Assembly (NCBI RefSeq): GCF_964204645.1
Contig: NC_134025.1
Span: 23,838,001 to 23,902,000, forward strand
Reading direction: 5' to 3'
Length of the DNA: 64,000 bases
DNA from: Tubulanus polymorphus
Lineage: Eukaryota; Nemertea; Palaeonemertea; Tubulaniformes; Tubulanidae
Part shown: positions 13,401 to 25,245 of the stretch, one piece after another
How the letters are laid out: every line of letters starts with the position of its first letter
How positions within the stretch are numbered: the first letter of the stretch is position 1
Notes under the pieces: generated by a model
Database searches by the model: none
The model's input: only the letters and a program-made list of their open reading frames with translations
What the model was told of the DNA's origin: nothing
Made by a program: the position numbers and the translations under genes

Positions 13401-16400
13401 AGGTTTTCGACCTCGAAGAGAGCAGCAGCGAATCTATCACTCCTGATATGGATGCTCAGGTGCTATTCATCAAGCTCAAAGAGGCGCAATACAAAAACGC
13501 AGTCGCCGAGGCAGAAGTTGCCAAACTTAAAGCTAGAGTAAGTCATAGTGATATATAGCGAATTTGCTCCCATGTAAAAGCTTCAGAAGTTATCGAGCAA
13601 AATACGTAGCATGTGGCAAAAAATTTCTCAATAAATTTTGCGGTGCTTAATTTCAAATTGGGATCTATGCTACTTCTTATACATATAATATATGATAATC
13701 GTGCATGTGACATTAATATCTTGCAGCCGCTTACTGCTGTCAGTATGCAATGCATGTACGTTATGAATATATCTATCGAATTGCAGCTTATTTTATTGGA
13801 TAATATCGAAGTGCAGAAGAAGAATCTTGAAAAGAAATGCGAGGATTTGTCGAAGAGAATGCGCGATACTGAACTTAATCTGCAGAACTCCACGAAACAA
13901 ATGGCTGAATACCAGGTAAAATGAATGCGCACATTTGCCGATGCATACGTAAGCTTCCAAATATTTAATGGATGACATTAAAAGCATGTCGTGTTGATGA
14001 GAATGCAGTTCCTTTCAAATTCAGTTCTTTTACTTGATTTGTCCTATGTTTGGGGGTCTTAAAAAAACTATTACTAAGACCATCAGAATGTTAGACATTG
14101 TAGAAACGATTTACTTTCCAGTATCCTAAAAGACAGGGAGGGTCTTTTACAGTCGAAAAGCTCAGATTTAATGTTAGACATTGTAGAAACGATTTACTTT
14201 CCAGTATCCTAAAAGACAGGGAGGGTCTTTTACAGTCGAAAAGCTCAGATTTACATACCGTGCCTCAATATATAACTAGTCATAGGATTTAAGCCTATTT
14301 TTTGGCGAGTTGTATCGATTACTTCTAGGTTTAACTGCACGTTGTTATTTCATGTGCTTTGTTTCTCTCTGTTTGTCGCATTCAGGAAGGGGAGAAAACC
14401 TTAAAAAATCAAGTGGTGAGTCTTAAGAAATCATCAACTGCCGCCATTTATTACAATCATCTGGGCACACGTCATCCCTCAATTAGTAGTACGAAGTGAA
14501 TATTTTCCGCTTTTTCCTTAATACACGTGTACACATGAGTGCAGATTCTTCATCCTTCTTTCATTGTGGATAACATCTTTTTTGATGTATATAACAATAC
14601 CTGTCCTGTTATATCCTGCGGTGCTATGGTAGAATTGAATGCACGCTAGATAGAATTTCTACTTCCGTCGCATGTTTAATCGGGAGAGGTTTACATTTAA
14701 TAGATTCATTCATTCATTCTCTTCTTAATGTGGAATAAGGATAACCTTTTCAATTTGCTCAACCCAAGAAATCAGATTGCCCGCATCAAAACTTTTGATT
14801 TTTTTTGGGCGGTGATTAGATGGCTGTGTGCGTGGAAACTAGGTACTTTTGCATAAGCAATGTCTATTGAGTGGATCTTCTCTTTTTACCTCGTGGGCCA
14901 GACAAAATTCTAAGAATTAACTCACTCCAAATCAACTCATCAGTACACTGCCCTGGAATGTGAGGTTCCACGAGATCCATGGCAAATTAATCGGCCTACA
15001 TCCCTCTGCAAATTGTTTGTGGTCGGTGGTGATATTTTATAAATGGATAGGCCTATGGCTTACCATGAAAATATCCTATCGTGAAACTAATAAAATCACA
15101 GTCATGATCCTGTGAGAACTGACTTAGTGACTGTGTCAGTAAACTGGACAGGTTTAGTTTTGCATTTTCCTAAAAATTGAAGAACTTGCCAGCTTGCCTT
15201 CTGATTCATTTAATTCATTAATGAAAAACCCTTGGATTAGACCAGGCTGCCATTTTCTCTCTAGTTCAGTGTTATATCTTTCTAATAGTTCTCAATTTGC
15301 ACCATCAAACCATCTCGAAATTTCCATCTTAAGAATTTGTAGCTTGTTATGTGTTTGCAGTGTGTAACAGAGTTATATCTGATAGTTTGAAAGTTCTCAT
15401 CACTTCCCTATGTACTTTTTTTGCAATCCTCACATGCAAGAATGTTAATTCTAAAGTAATAGTTGTTTCATTGAGACTATTTTATTTAGTTTTACACTAC
15501 AATAACCTGTAAATGTTACTGGATATTTATTCATAATAACAGCTTACAATTACGCATCCAATCTATTATTTTCAGTGCATTTTGATTACGGGTATTCTGT
15601 TATTCAATTTTTGTTATAGTATGCATCTTGGTATTATTCTTTCAGGACCTGCTGGAAGGGTCACAAGGTCAGTACATAATGTTGGAGAAGAAAATGCAGA
15701 ATGAATATGGAGCTTTAGAAAAGAAATATCATAAAGCGAAGAAACTGATTAAAGATTATCAACAAAGGTAAAAAAAAGGTTAATCTAAGAGATATTATTG
15801 TAGAAGTTTCATTGATCATGAAAATGATACAACTAGACAAGTAGTACTACATGGGTTAACTATTTTATTTGATACATGAGCTTTCATTACTAGTGTATGG
15901 TAGCTTCATCAGATTCATCCAATGAAGCTACTATACACTAGTGGCGAAAGCTTGTGCATCAAATAAAGTAGTTAACCTATAAAGTGCTATTCGTCTCGTA
16001 TTTATCCTACCCCCGGTTAACACGGCTACTCTACGAATCTAATGACCATAAACTTGAAATATAACTGCTTAAATGTGATGATGCTTACAGGGAAAAGGAT
16101 TTACTACAAGAAAGGGAAGCATTTATGCAGGTACAATCTGAAAGGGACCAACAATATAATCAATTAGTGAAATCTCTCAAAGACAGGGTAAGTACTCAAG
16201 TTACCCGGAAATCTAAATATTTGCAATGGCTGTTGGACCACTTCAGTAAATATGCGATCTTGTTCGATTACAGATCTTTGAGCTGGAAAAGAACCTAGCG
16301 GAAGCTCAAAAGGCTGCTGGTATTCCTGTGGCTATTCCTAAGGAATTAAGTGTCAAAGATGGACATCGTATCGATGTCACTCCATCAATTCAGAGTGTCA

Positions 16401-19400
16401 TCAAAGGTATGAACGCGGTTATATTCACACATTAGAATATTTGCTTAGAAAATAATTCAGCTTTTGCTCAAAACATTTCAATCTAGGTCATTTAGTAAAA
16501 AGCATGTCAGTGCATCTCTTAAATCGTTGAAGTATTTACCGATACTAAGATTTATTCCTGCCGTGTATGTGAGGTGTGTATTAACAAGGTGCATTGTAGA
16601 ATATTTAAAATGGGCTGAACCCTTTGAAATCTTTGTATTTCATCCCGAGACATACGCTGTGTAATTGCATTGACATGTTAATGGTATCAAATTGCGTCGA
16701 ACTGCAATTATTTATAGGTTTGTTTTTTTTTCTCTTTTCCAAATTGATTATTTTGCTCAATCGTTGCTTTGGTAAATATTCACGGAACACTGAACGCTTG
16801 GTTAACACGATAATGCAGTGTTTATAGAAAAAGTCACCCATTCAGCGTTGCTATACCCTTGACGAAAACATCACTTTTTCAGCTCTTGTAAAAATTACTG
16901 GCTTGGCTTTGCTGTACATTTAATACTGAAGCCATTACGGTATCTGCATACAAGTGTTATGTAATCATTCTGAGGTTTTTAAGTGTAATTGAGAATCATC
17001 GGTGATCTTAATCCTTTGGTTAAAATTGGCCCCCATTTTGCATGTTCATATTGAAATCTTGAACAGATTTCCCAAAAAATAATTCAGGAATCTACGCATG
17101 TTTTAAACATAACAGCGAGTATCAATCAGACATTTTTGATTTTCTTGATTTTTTCGATAATATCTTACATTCATAATTTGCACAAGATTCATTCAGCGAT
17201 ATCAAATTGATAGGTTTCATCCAAGGACAAATCATGAAATCTTTTCCTGAACTAAATCTGCATAAACATGAATGTAACTTATTACGTCTAGTGTGAATAT
17301 GTAGTTGTATGTAAACTAGATGAATGTTTGTGTTATGAGATTTTTACTGAAACGATTCCTTGATTCTCTCATGCATTACAGTGACTGCTATACAGCAGTT
17401 AGTTCCTGATTACTTATCGGAAGCTTCGTCTGAGTCGGAGCTTGATATGAGCCCAGGTGAGATTGTATGTCCATAACGTATTATGATTTGCATGGTGTAT
17501 GAACATTAAAATGATGTAATTGGCTCCCTTTCGACAATTACCGGTATATCTACGTACTGTGCACTCTCCCTTTAGCAAATCCCTCGTGGTCCGAAGCAAG
17601 TAATGAACTTGTTGAACTAATATATTGGTTAAGGATATCCTTTAGAGATGCCGAATTATCACATTCTCAGTGGTTAGAAATCATTCCTAATGAAACTGAA
17701 AAAAATTCAATGAAAATTGCTTGAATTGACAATGGGCATATTTGTAAGCATGAGATATTTTAGATTTAAAAAGTTGTAGTTTAGACATGTGTGTGAATGT
17801 TTGCTGTTCTCGTGGTGGTAGTGGCATGGCTTGCTTCTTAATTTAATTCAATCTAATTATACTCGAGATGAGACAGTATATTACGTCTATGTTGTAAGTT
17901 TAGACAAACATATACTCTTTTCAGCAAATACCGACTGCTTTCTGGTCAAAATGAGATTCACGAAGCATGTTGGCACGGCGTTTCTACTGAATTGAGTTTA
18001 TGTCCTCTACATTTAGATGTTATTGCTTTTACTTAGTACTGAAAAGCCGTGGTTTCGACTTAAATTTCAGTCATTTGTTAAACTGTCAATGTCAAAACAG
18101 ATGCTGATACATAATGGACTGAAATGTTGAGAAAGCTGCATAGATGTACTGTAGAATTGATAGTTTTACTAAACTTTATCGAAACAATAATCTATTTATT
18201 GTAGAGGAAGAGAAAGTTGTCCAACAAGAAAATGGTCACGTTGTAAATAGTCAAATCAATTTGGAGGAAGTTCCAGACACTGAACTGTTGGATGTTTCTG
18301 CCGCCAAAACGAAAGCGCAGCTTGCAAATACCGGTGCAATGGCTACCAGAAAACCGCCAACTAATACCAAAAAGGTACCTTTCACAACTCCCACCCTGTC
18401 CTCTTAATACATCAGGTATTTCCTTCAAGTACTGAACCATTTCCTGTGGTATTTGCCAACATTTTCTGAATTGGAATTGTATGTACTTGTTTCATTTGGG
18501 GGCCATCTTTTTCAATAACATTCTCATAAATGCTTCGTCTTTGACCGCTTCGGGAACAAACACGAGTCTCAGGAATATTGGGAGGCTTTCCGCCTCTTTA
18601 AGGTGAGTCCCGTTTCATTCTAAGGGGGATTCTCTGGGATTTTCTGGGATTTTAGTCCCAGCAAGCTGTTGCATTCACTTTTCGTCCATCCTCCGTCTAT
18701 AGACGGAATCCAGTTTCAAGTTTTCAATATGCTTTGATATGGTCTTGATATTTTATTTATGTATGGTTATGTTCTGGACCCTTAGTTTACCACGCGATCA
18801 AGCTGTTTATCTATTGGCCGGCCCCTGCTACTACCCTTGTGCTGGACTAGTCTAGCAAAAACCATAGAAAAGGGTACAACAGTACTTGAAGGAAATCATA
18901 CAACTTTTAGTCCCAAAAATTAGCTCCATTTTGTATTTTGTTGTCGTATATTTTAGATTCTTCAAGATGGCGATGATTTAGAAACGGAGGTTGTATCGGA
19001 GAATTTAGAACCGTTCATCAAGCATGATAGGTATATATTCTTATAATTCTGCATAGTTTATATTAGTTTATTAGAAACTAGGAGTTCACTTTTAGTGGTA
19101 GAACTTTTATACCAAAAATACACACCCGTATTCATTAGGGGTATGTATTTTTGATGAAATAGCCTGCTATTAATTGATACTGATTGCATGAAAAACCAAA
19201 GATATATTTTGCTTCAGTGAACTAATCAACTGATACATTTTCCAATGATTTACTGTATCATATTTTCACTATTAGTTTATATGTTCTTGTGTAGGTTTCT
19301 AGAGGATGATGAGTACGTAGGCAGTGTTTGTATTCGCCGGTTTAGGGTTTTGTTCTCCTTTCTCCTGTTCTGGGATAATATTTCATCATTGCTGCTTCGA

Positions 19401-22400
19401 GTCTTTGATAACCGCGTAAACCTACGATGTATTACTGTAAACCTTTTCTTATCTAGGCATTCAAATCAAAATGAAATACATTTTCAGCATTCCCCGACTA
19501 TTTTATGCGTAGGTTTACCGTAAAAACTCGTTTAAAATCGATAGACTAAAAAAAGTAATTTTCTTGGAAATAGTTTCATGTAGTCCTGTTTAATCAAAAT
19601 GATGATTTTTCTATAAGTTCCCATAGTAGTAGAGTTTTGATTTACGTATAACGTTTTGCTGTGGAAAATGAAATTTGAGACGATTGAGTGCTTTAAACTA
19701 ACAAAAACTGAAGTTTGCATCATAAAAATTAACACATTCAGTAATTAATGATTAACTGCATAATACCAGTAGATCTTTCATAGCTTTCACTATTTTGGCC
19801 ATTCATTCGCAATTATTCGCAAAAATTGGGGTATCAGCTGAAACTCATCTGATTTCTATTCATTTTGAAATACAAATGATGATAGGAAACATCACAATAG
19901 ATAGGATTACGATTAATACATGTTTCTGGTACATTGTTGTTCATATCTGCATGCTTAGATCCATAAGTAAAACCAAGATCTGTTCTTTGAGCTTTGACAG
20001 ACTATTTTTTTAGACAAAAAAGCTCATGGTGATTGTATATTTCACACTGTTAGGACCAGCACACTGCTGGTTAGCTCTATCTCTGTATATTTCAACACCT
20101 CACGTTCTGTGCATCATTTGCTTTACAGCGACAGCACAGTCAAAAAGAGAAAGCCACCTGCGCAACATTCGCCATCATCGGCGAGCCCCTCTCCACCCTC
20201 AGCACCCCCTTCATCATCGTCATACCCTGTCAATAATTACGATCAATATTTCGGCAGCGTATTTACCGACGAGATCGAAAATTCCGATGATTCCGATGAA
20301 ATTGATGATTTCACGAACAGGTAACGAAAAAAATAATTAACTGAGCAATCGATCGATCAATATATTTGTTATATTAATTTTTTGTAAGTACAAAATGCTA
20401 AGGGTCGATGATTGTTCAAAATGGAGACAAGAAATCTTCCGATTACTGATTTTTATTTAATTCGCTTCGAGTCCAGCATTATATAACCTTTGAATCATAA
20501 AGAGTTGCATGTTTTCAAACGATTAGTTCCCTCGTGAATTATTAATGCTACTAACAGATCATGCATGCGAAACGCTGAGCGTAGCAACTTTGTTCAGAAA
20601 ATGATCCAGACTAATGTAAATTTCACGCTGTATTTGTCTCTATTTAGATAATTCTCTTCACATTCTCTCCCGTTAAAGTTAAATCAGGTGATAGAAACTA
20701 GATTGTCTGTATGTTTGTTTTGTGTAGAAAAAAGGGATTTGATTTATTTATGGCGATGAAATTTGCTAAAAATTTGGCGAAACTGTTGAAACGTCTGAGA
20801 TGATATGATTCGATTTTTGTGGAATACCTGTTTCAAAAATTTTATTCATATTTCATTTTTTTTTTAGCCACGATGAAATGAATAGTAACCGAGATGCACA
20901 GTCCGATACGTCGAGTATATCACAAGTCAGTTACGAGCCGTCGCAACCCGTATTCCGAGGAATGTCGTCGGAGATCCCGGAATCTGTTGATGCCGTTGAC
21001 GGCGGAGTCATGCTAGTCTCAGCGAAACCAATTTCCGGTACTAGTAAGTTACATTTCTTGATATCTGTTTACTCAAAATGGTGGATAAAAGATTTTAGCC
21101 GAAACACATCCTCCCAGCTGGGATTCAAACCTGATGGCTCAACCACGGCACGAAACCCTGCCACACCCGACTGGGTGCGCAGGTACATGCATAGGTTTGC
21201 CACAAGAAAATTTGCAGCACCAATCAGATTGCTCATTGTATTATCGCTGAGGCAAGTTTCGTGGATAAACTAGAAATGGAAAAACCTGGGCTAAAATATA
21301 ACAGAATATCTGATTGGCTAATAATGACATAATGTAAGCTGCGCATGTGGCTGCGCACTCGGGCTAGTGTGGCAGGTTTTTGTATCATGATGAGTCTTAG
21401 GTTATCAGGATTGAATCCTTGCCGAGGGAGGATGACCAAAACACTGACATCAAAATATCTTATCTACAATAATATTCATCTGAACATTTTCTATGCTTTT
21501 TGCTTGTATAAGTATATTAGTATATATTACTTCAATAAGATATGTTATATCTCTGTGCATTTGAATTCCTGCTTCTTACTCATTTCTTGTGGTTTCGCTT
21601 TTGTCCGTAACTGCAATTGTAGCTGTGCGTTCTTTCAACAGGTTCTCCAAAGCTCAGTTCCTCCACACCTACCCGTCCTCAGAACAAAATTGGTAAATCG
21701 TTCTTGTCTAAACTGGCGAACAGTCTAGACACATCGGGTGATTCTAGTTCAGGCATCACATTGATATCCTCGAAACCGCTGGATACTGGATACTCAGGGT
21801 ACAGAAACTCAGGTAGCGATCATGTCAGTGAACTGAAGTGATATTTTGATGAATATACACTGTACATTGAAGCTAAGAGTGTACTGCTTTTTAGGCATTA
21901 GTTTTATTAGTAATTTAACAGAAATCGCTATCTTTTCTACTCTTGCTATCATTTATTCTGATGCATTGCTAATGGACAGTTTTGAAAATCTTCATATAAC
22001 TTTCCTTCGATCTAAAAGAAACTAAATGAACTATTATTATCATCATTCAACTATTATTATCATCATGCTTGCATCGACTATTTACAATGTATTTCATGTG
22101 ACAATACCATATTTTTCAGATTCATTGATAAGCAGTGGTGATACGTTAAACAGTAGCAATGTTGGATTAGTACGAGAATATGATGATGATAATGTACATG
22201 CTCAATCATATAACTTCGCCTCAATGTCCCTTACCTCAGAAACTGTCTCAGTAAGTATTGAATAAATTAACTTAACTCAACTCGATGGATGGATGGACAT
22301 TCATAACAGTAATGTTTGGGTTTGTTTTCAGGAGTCATCGGCACGGAAGGGTAGCAATCAGTGGCAGTCAGCTAAACCTGTACATGAATGGACGATAGAG

Positions 22401-22951
22401 CAAGTTTGTCATTGGCTTATTATGCATGAACTGGATCACTATAAAGATATATTTATTCATGAAAATATCGATGGGTCCAAACTATTGTTAATCGATGGTG
22501 CTCGTTTAAAGGTGATTACTACGGTTTTGTTTCTCGTTGCCCTACTCTTGCCTCAAATTTCCTATGTTCTTCTGGGAAAATTACCAAAACGCCGTAGAGA
22601 TTTGAGAAATTATGATTAACTAAATGATCGTTAGTTATTGTATTCTTAATTGCGGCGAGTTCAATTTCAGTTTTAGTTCCCGTTGCAAAATGCAATCGTT
22701 TCTGGAATGTCGAAATTCCCAAATGTCGCCTGCAAAAAAATCAATAATACTAACTCGGAAAAGCTTTTGTTCTTCAGACTATGGGAATAGTGAATAGCAA
22801 TGATCGAAATGCTTTCAAACGAAAACTTAAAGAGCTGAAGAGTAACATGGAGAAAGAGAAGAAACGAATGGAGAAAGAAGCGAAAAAAGACAACAGCTCA
22901 ATGAGTAGTAGCATTAAAAAGAAGAAAATGTTCACGTTCGGAAAGTCATGA
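4446..22951 (+). CDS. PPP1R9A: Neurabin/spinophilin (PP1 regulatory subunit 9), 5'-partial
   Basis: Scaffold that targets protein phosphatase 1 to F-actin and synaptic or junctional sites. Exons: 4446-4573, 6711-6847, 9629-9761, 10510-10630, 11955-12059, 12674-12899, 13307-13537, 13787-13915, 14386-14415, 15646-15767, 16091-16187, 16274-16406, 17382-17456, 18205-18374, 18957-19030, 19295-19312 (microexon), 20129-20320, 20868-21043, 21642-21812, 22120-22250, 22332-22511, 22778-22951 with TGA. All junctions are GT-AG and in phase, giving about 983 residues. In order: acidic segment, PP1-docking motif KIRF near residue 80, the spacer typical of the family, PDZ, a Q/E/R-rich coiled coil, a second coiled coil containing [15 protein letters not shown], a serine-rich linker, a SAM domain, and a basic tail. 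The SAM domain matches neurabin-1 rather than vertebrate spinophilin, which lacks it; invertebrates usually have one gene. The actin-binding N-terminus is not seen. Confidence 0.95.
5657..5899. mobile_element. Fold-back (MITE-like) element, GGGGCC termini
   Basis: About 243 bp lying in a neurabin intron. It begins GGGGCCAGTTGCACAG and ends with the inverse, CTGTGCAACTGGGCCCC. The inner parts are also complementary (arms around AGACCAGCCTTAAATTG and its inverse), so nearly the whole element can form one hairpin. No coding capacity. A clear target duplication was not seen. Confidence 0.75.
6711..6847 (+). other. Neurabin exon carrying the PP1-docking motif
   Basis: This exon ends with [18 protein letters not shown] fits the RVxF-type docking consensus for the PP1 catalytic subunit and sits where vertebrate neurabin and spinophilin have RKIHF. 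The next exon (9629-9761) continues with [18 protein letters not shown], equivalent to the second PP1 contact segment of spinophilin. Family knowledge supplies the function; the motif and its position are read directly. Confidence 0.9.
7787..8105. repeat. Dispersed repeat, copy 1
   Basis: This intronic stretch shares long blocks, in inverse orientation, with 38170-38490. Shared features are GGCC-rich GGGCCAAACAGG segments, a CAATGCTTAAACAAA block (read here as its complement), and an end with GTGATCRC. Non-coding, probably a non-autonomous transposon family. Confidence 0.6.
10510..12737 (+). other. PDZ domain of neurabin, split over three exons
   Basis: Exons 10510-10630, 11955-12059 and the start of 12674-12899 encode one PDZ domain. 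It starts [16 protein letters not shown] (carboxylate-binding loop and strand B), continues [21 protein letters not shown], and closes with CFLIGREK. The fold is complete. In the family this domain lies directly after the PP1-binding segment and contacts PP1's C-terminal groove. Confidence 0.93.
10733..11043. mobile_element. Non-autonomous DNA transposon, copy A
   Basis: About 311 bp. It starts CATCCTCCCTCGGCAGGG and ends with the inverse, CGGGCGAGGATG. It is flanked on both sides by the same 9 bases, GGTTAAGTT (10724-10732 and 11044-11052), a target-site duplication. No ORF. A second copy lies at 21107-21434. Nine-base duplications with CA...TG ends fit Mutator-like elements, though other superfamilies are possible. 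Terminal B-box-like sequence (GGATTCAATCC) makes a tRNA-derived origin an alternative. Confidence 0.8.
14087..14252. repeat. Tandem duplication, 83 bp x 2
   Basis: Two head-to-tail 83-bp copies (14087-14169 and 14170-14252) that I read as identical, in a neurabin intron. No exon is involved. Confidence 0.9.
15836..15995. mobile_element. Long fold-back element
   Basis: Two arms of about 74 bp (15836-15909 and 15922-15995) are inverse copies with a 12-bp loop between them. The inner stem reads GTAGCTTCAT...ATGAAGCTAC. It lies between neurabin exons 15646-15767 and 16091-16187. Non-coding; MITE-like. Confidence 0.8.
19295..19312 (+). other. 18-nt in-frame microexon of neurabin
   Basis: The segment lies between a TTGTGTAG acceptor and a GTACGT donor and keeps the frame between exons 18957-19030 and 20129-20320. 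With it, the protein reads HDRFLEDDDDS; without it, HDSDS. The flanking exons also join in frame without it, so it could be a cassette exon. Transcript data are needed to show use. Confidence 0.55.
21107..21434. mobile_element. Non-autonomous DNA transposon, copy B
   Basis: Same family as 10733-11043: it starts CATCCTCCCAGCTGGG and ends CCGAGGGAGGATG. The flanking 9-mers are GCCGAAACA and ACCAAAACA, which differ at two positions, so this is the older insertion or the duplication has decayed. Confidence 0.75.
22332..22511 (+). other. SAM domain exon of neurabin
   Basis: This exon encodes most of a sterile alpha motif: it has [18 protein letters not shown], then [19 protein letters not shown], the order typical of SAM helices 1-4. 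The last exon completes the helix and adds a lysine-rich coiled tail that stops at 22951. Confidence 0.9.
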
Positions 22952-25239
22952 TAGAAACCTGCCATGTTTATACATATAATCGCTGTACATAGGAGAAATA
23001 TTCAATCGCGCTGTTCTTTTAAACGATGGTTGTGTACAGGCGGCCAAACATTGCGTTCACGCAGTGTTGATTGTTGACACGAGTTTCTTATCCACCTTTT
23101 GTGCTGCAATTTTCATTGATATTCACGTTTGAAATTAAGTAAATGATCATAAATGGAAGAGAATTTATTTGTATACTCTAGATGATAGCTTACATTAAAG
23201 CTTTGTTGATACTACTCAGATTCCGATTTTACAATTTCTGGTTTCATTTGTAAAAGATTCGTTCACTTTTAATCATTTTATCTCTAAAAGTCGAATATAA
23301 CTGGCCCACAATAAGAATTTGTATCGTATTTGATTTGATGCAATTCAGGAATCAAAATCACCAAATATAAAAACACATGCATGAAAAATCATAAACCTGT
23401 AAATTATGAAAATCGATAGAGTCATTGTTCTGATATGACATCCCCTTTGAAAGCAGACATGAACTATCGCCAGGTTTATCTGACATTCCTATAAGCTTCG
23501 TCGTATTTGGGTCTTTGCTGGTTAGTCATATCAGTAATAGTAGTTTATCTCTCATTTTTTGTGTCAGATCGAACGAAATAAGGTATATTATATTAGCATT
23601 GAAATTCTTTTTAAGACTTCCAAAAGGTCAGTGCTGTTTGGAGTGAGTATTCTATTTTAAAAGTATCTGTATGTTTACTATACATAATATATAATATATT
23701 TTCTGTTAGATTTGGCTTCCTGGTAGGGTGTTTTCTGATAAAGGACCATATATGAATTGTGTATTATTATGACTGATGATTGTACATACATACATACATA
23801 CATAAGTATTTTGTACATACATGTATATACTTACATGTGTATAATATCTTTTATGTATAATGAGCAGATCGTGTTTCAGAAAAAAAGACTGGGTTTGCTA
23901 CGTCAAGAAAATGTATATTTCACTTTTTTCAGACAGATGTATCATGAACCTGATACATGTAATTCAAAATCCCTTTGTATTAAGAAATAGTACACGTTGC
24001 TTGCTTTAAGGTTTTGTTTCGGTTATGAATGATTTCCTTCGTAAATGTTCTTATCCTCTCATGAATGAATCTGTTTTTCGGTTTAGTACTTAAAATTTAG
24101 TACTTAACGTCTTAGAAACTGAAACTGAAAACTTGTATCGCACCATTCAGAAATGCTACTATGTTATCACTAAGAAGTTCTCAATCATTTCATATATCTA
24201 AAAAGATTTGCAATGTTTGCACGGGTACTTAATGTGAATTATGGCAGAGGGAGCCCTAGTTGCATGCATATTGTATCAAGTGAGTGATTTACACCGATCT
24301 GCTGTTTCCTTATTTTGTGAGGAATTTGGTGCAGATTATGCTGAAATGTCAAGTGACGAACACTTCTACTTAAATATGATTAACGAATGTTAGTTATTGT
24401 GTTTCTGCTTAAAGAATAGGTTAGACCTGTAGTATTTTAGCAAACATTTAATCGTTAAACTATAGTCTAGTCGTCGTAATAAGGTGGCATAAGTTAAATG
24501 CTTTGCTGTGTATCTTACTCCGCTTGTTCGCTTCGATATCAGGTAAATGTGGATTTGATAAGCATTATTTTGATACAACAGCAGTGGGAGAGAGAGGAGC
24601 AGTATCTTTTTACTGCTATGAGAATCTCGGTAGTATTACTGATGAGGTTTATTATACCTCTCTCGCTCTCCATTCAGCCACATTCTTACAGTTTGTCTTT
24701 GCTCGAAAGGGGTATGCTTTGGTTCGTTAGCCTTGCTAAACTCCTCAACAGTTGTTTGCTATTATCATCTATTCTTGCTACTATAGACTGCACTGGATCT
24801 TAATGATAGTGAATGCCAATGAGGGGATTGGCCCGGTGTAGTTATATTTTGTATTGAAAGTATTACTTAATACTTTACAAACAGTTATGTAATAATGCGA
24901 TCTATAGCATATCTTAGCATTGATCATTAAATATTAGCAAAAAGTCCATTGATGTTGAAAGTCTGAAAAAGACTGGCACAGTATGTTTTTCACTCAAAAT
25001 TTGGATTCTATCAAAGAAATGCCATTTCTCTGCTTGATACACCACTTTCTAAGACATTGAAAATATCAGTTCAACAATAGGATCAAAATTAAGTAATAAT
25101 TTTGAAGTAAACAACTAAAGAACATGCGCCTAGCTAAGAACTGAACCCTCTTTGTTCAGTTTTCTTACCCGCTTATACGGGGGTCTTATCTTGACATTCT
25201 ATACAGATGTGTTGAAAATGCTAGTGCAATATATTGAGT

Positions 25240-25245
25240 AATAAA
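25240..25245 (+). terminator. Candidate poly(A) signal of neurabin
   Basis: AATAAA followed about 80 bases later by a T-rich tract. It implies a 3' UTR of about 2.3 kb. Other signals further downstream are possible. Confidence 0.3.

Noticed and set aside
18144-18204. Upstream ATG extension of neurabin exon 18205-18374
   Set aside because: The stretch before the acceptor GTAG at 18201-18204 is intronic; the exon joins in phase to 17456 without it.
24498-24803. 101-residue + strand frame downstream of neurabin
   Set aside because: Low-complexity hydrophobic composition typical of AT-rich DNA; no similarity seen.
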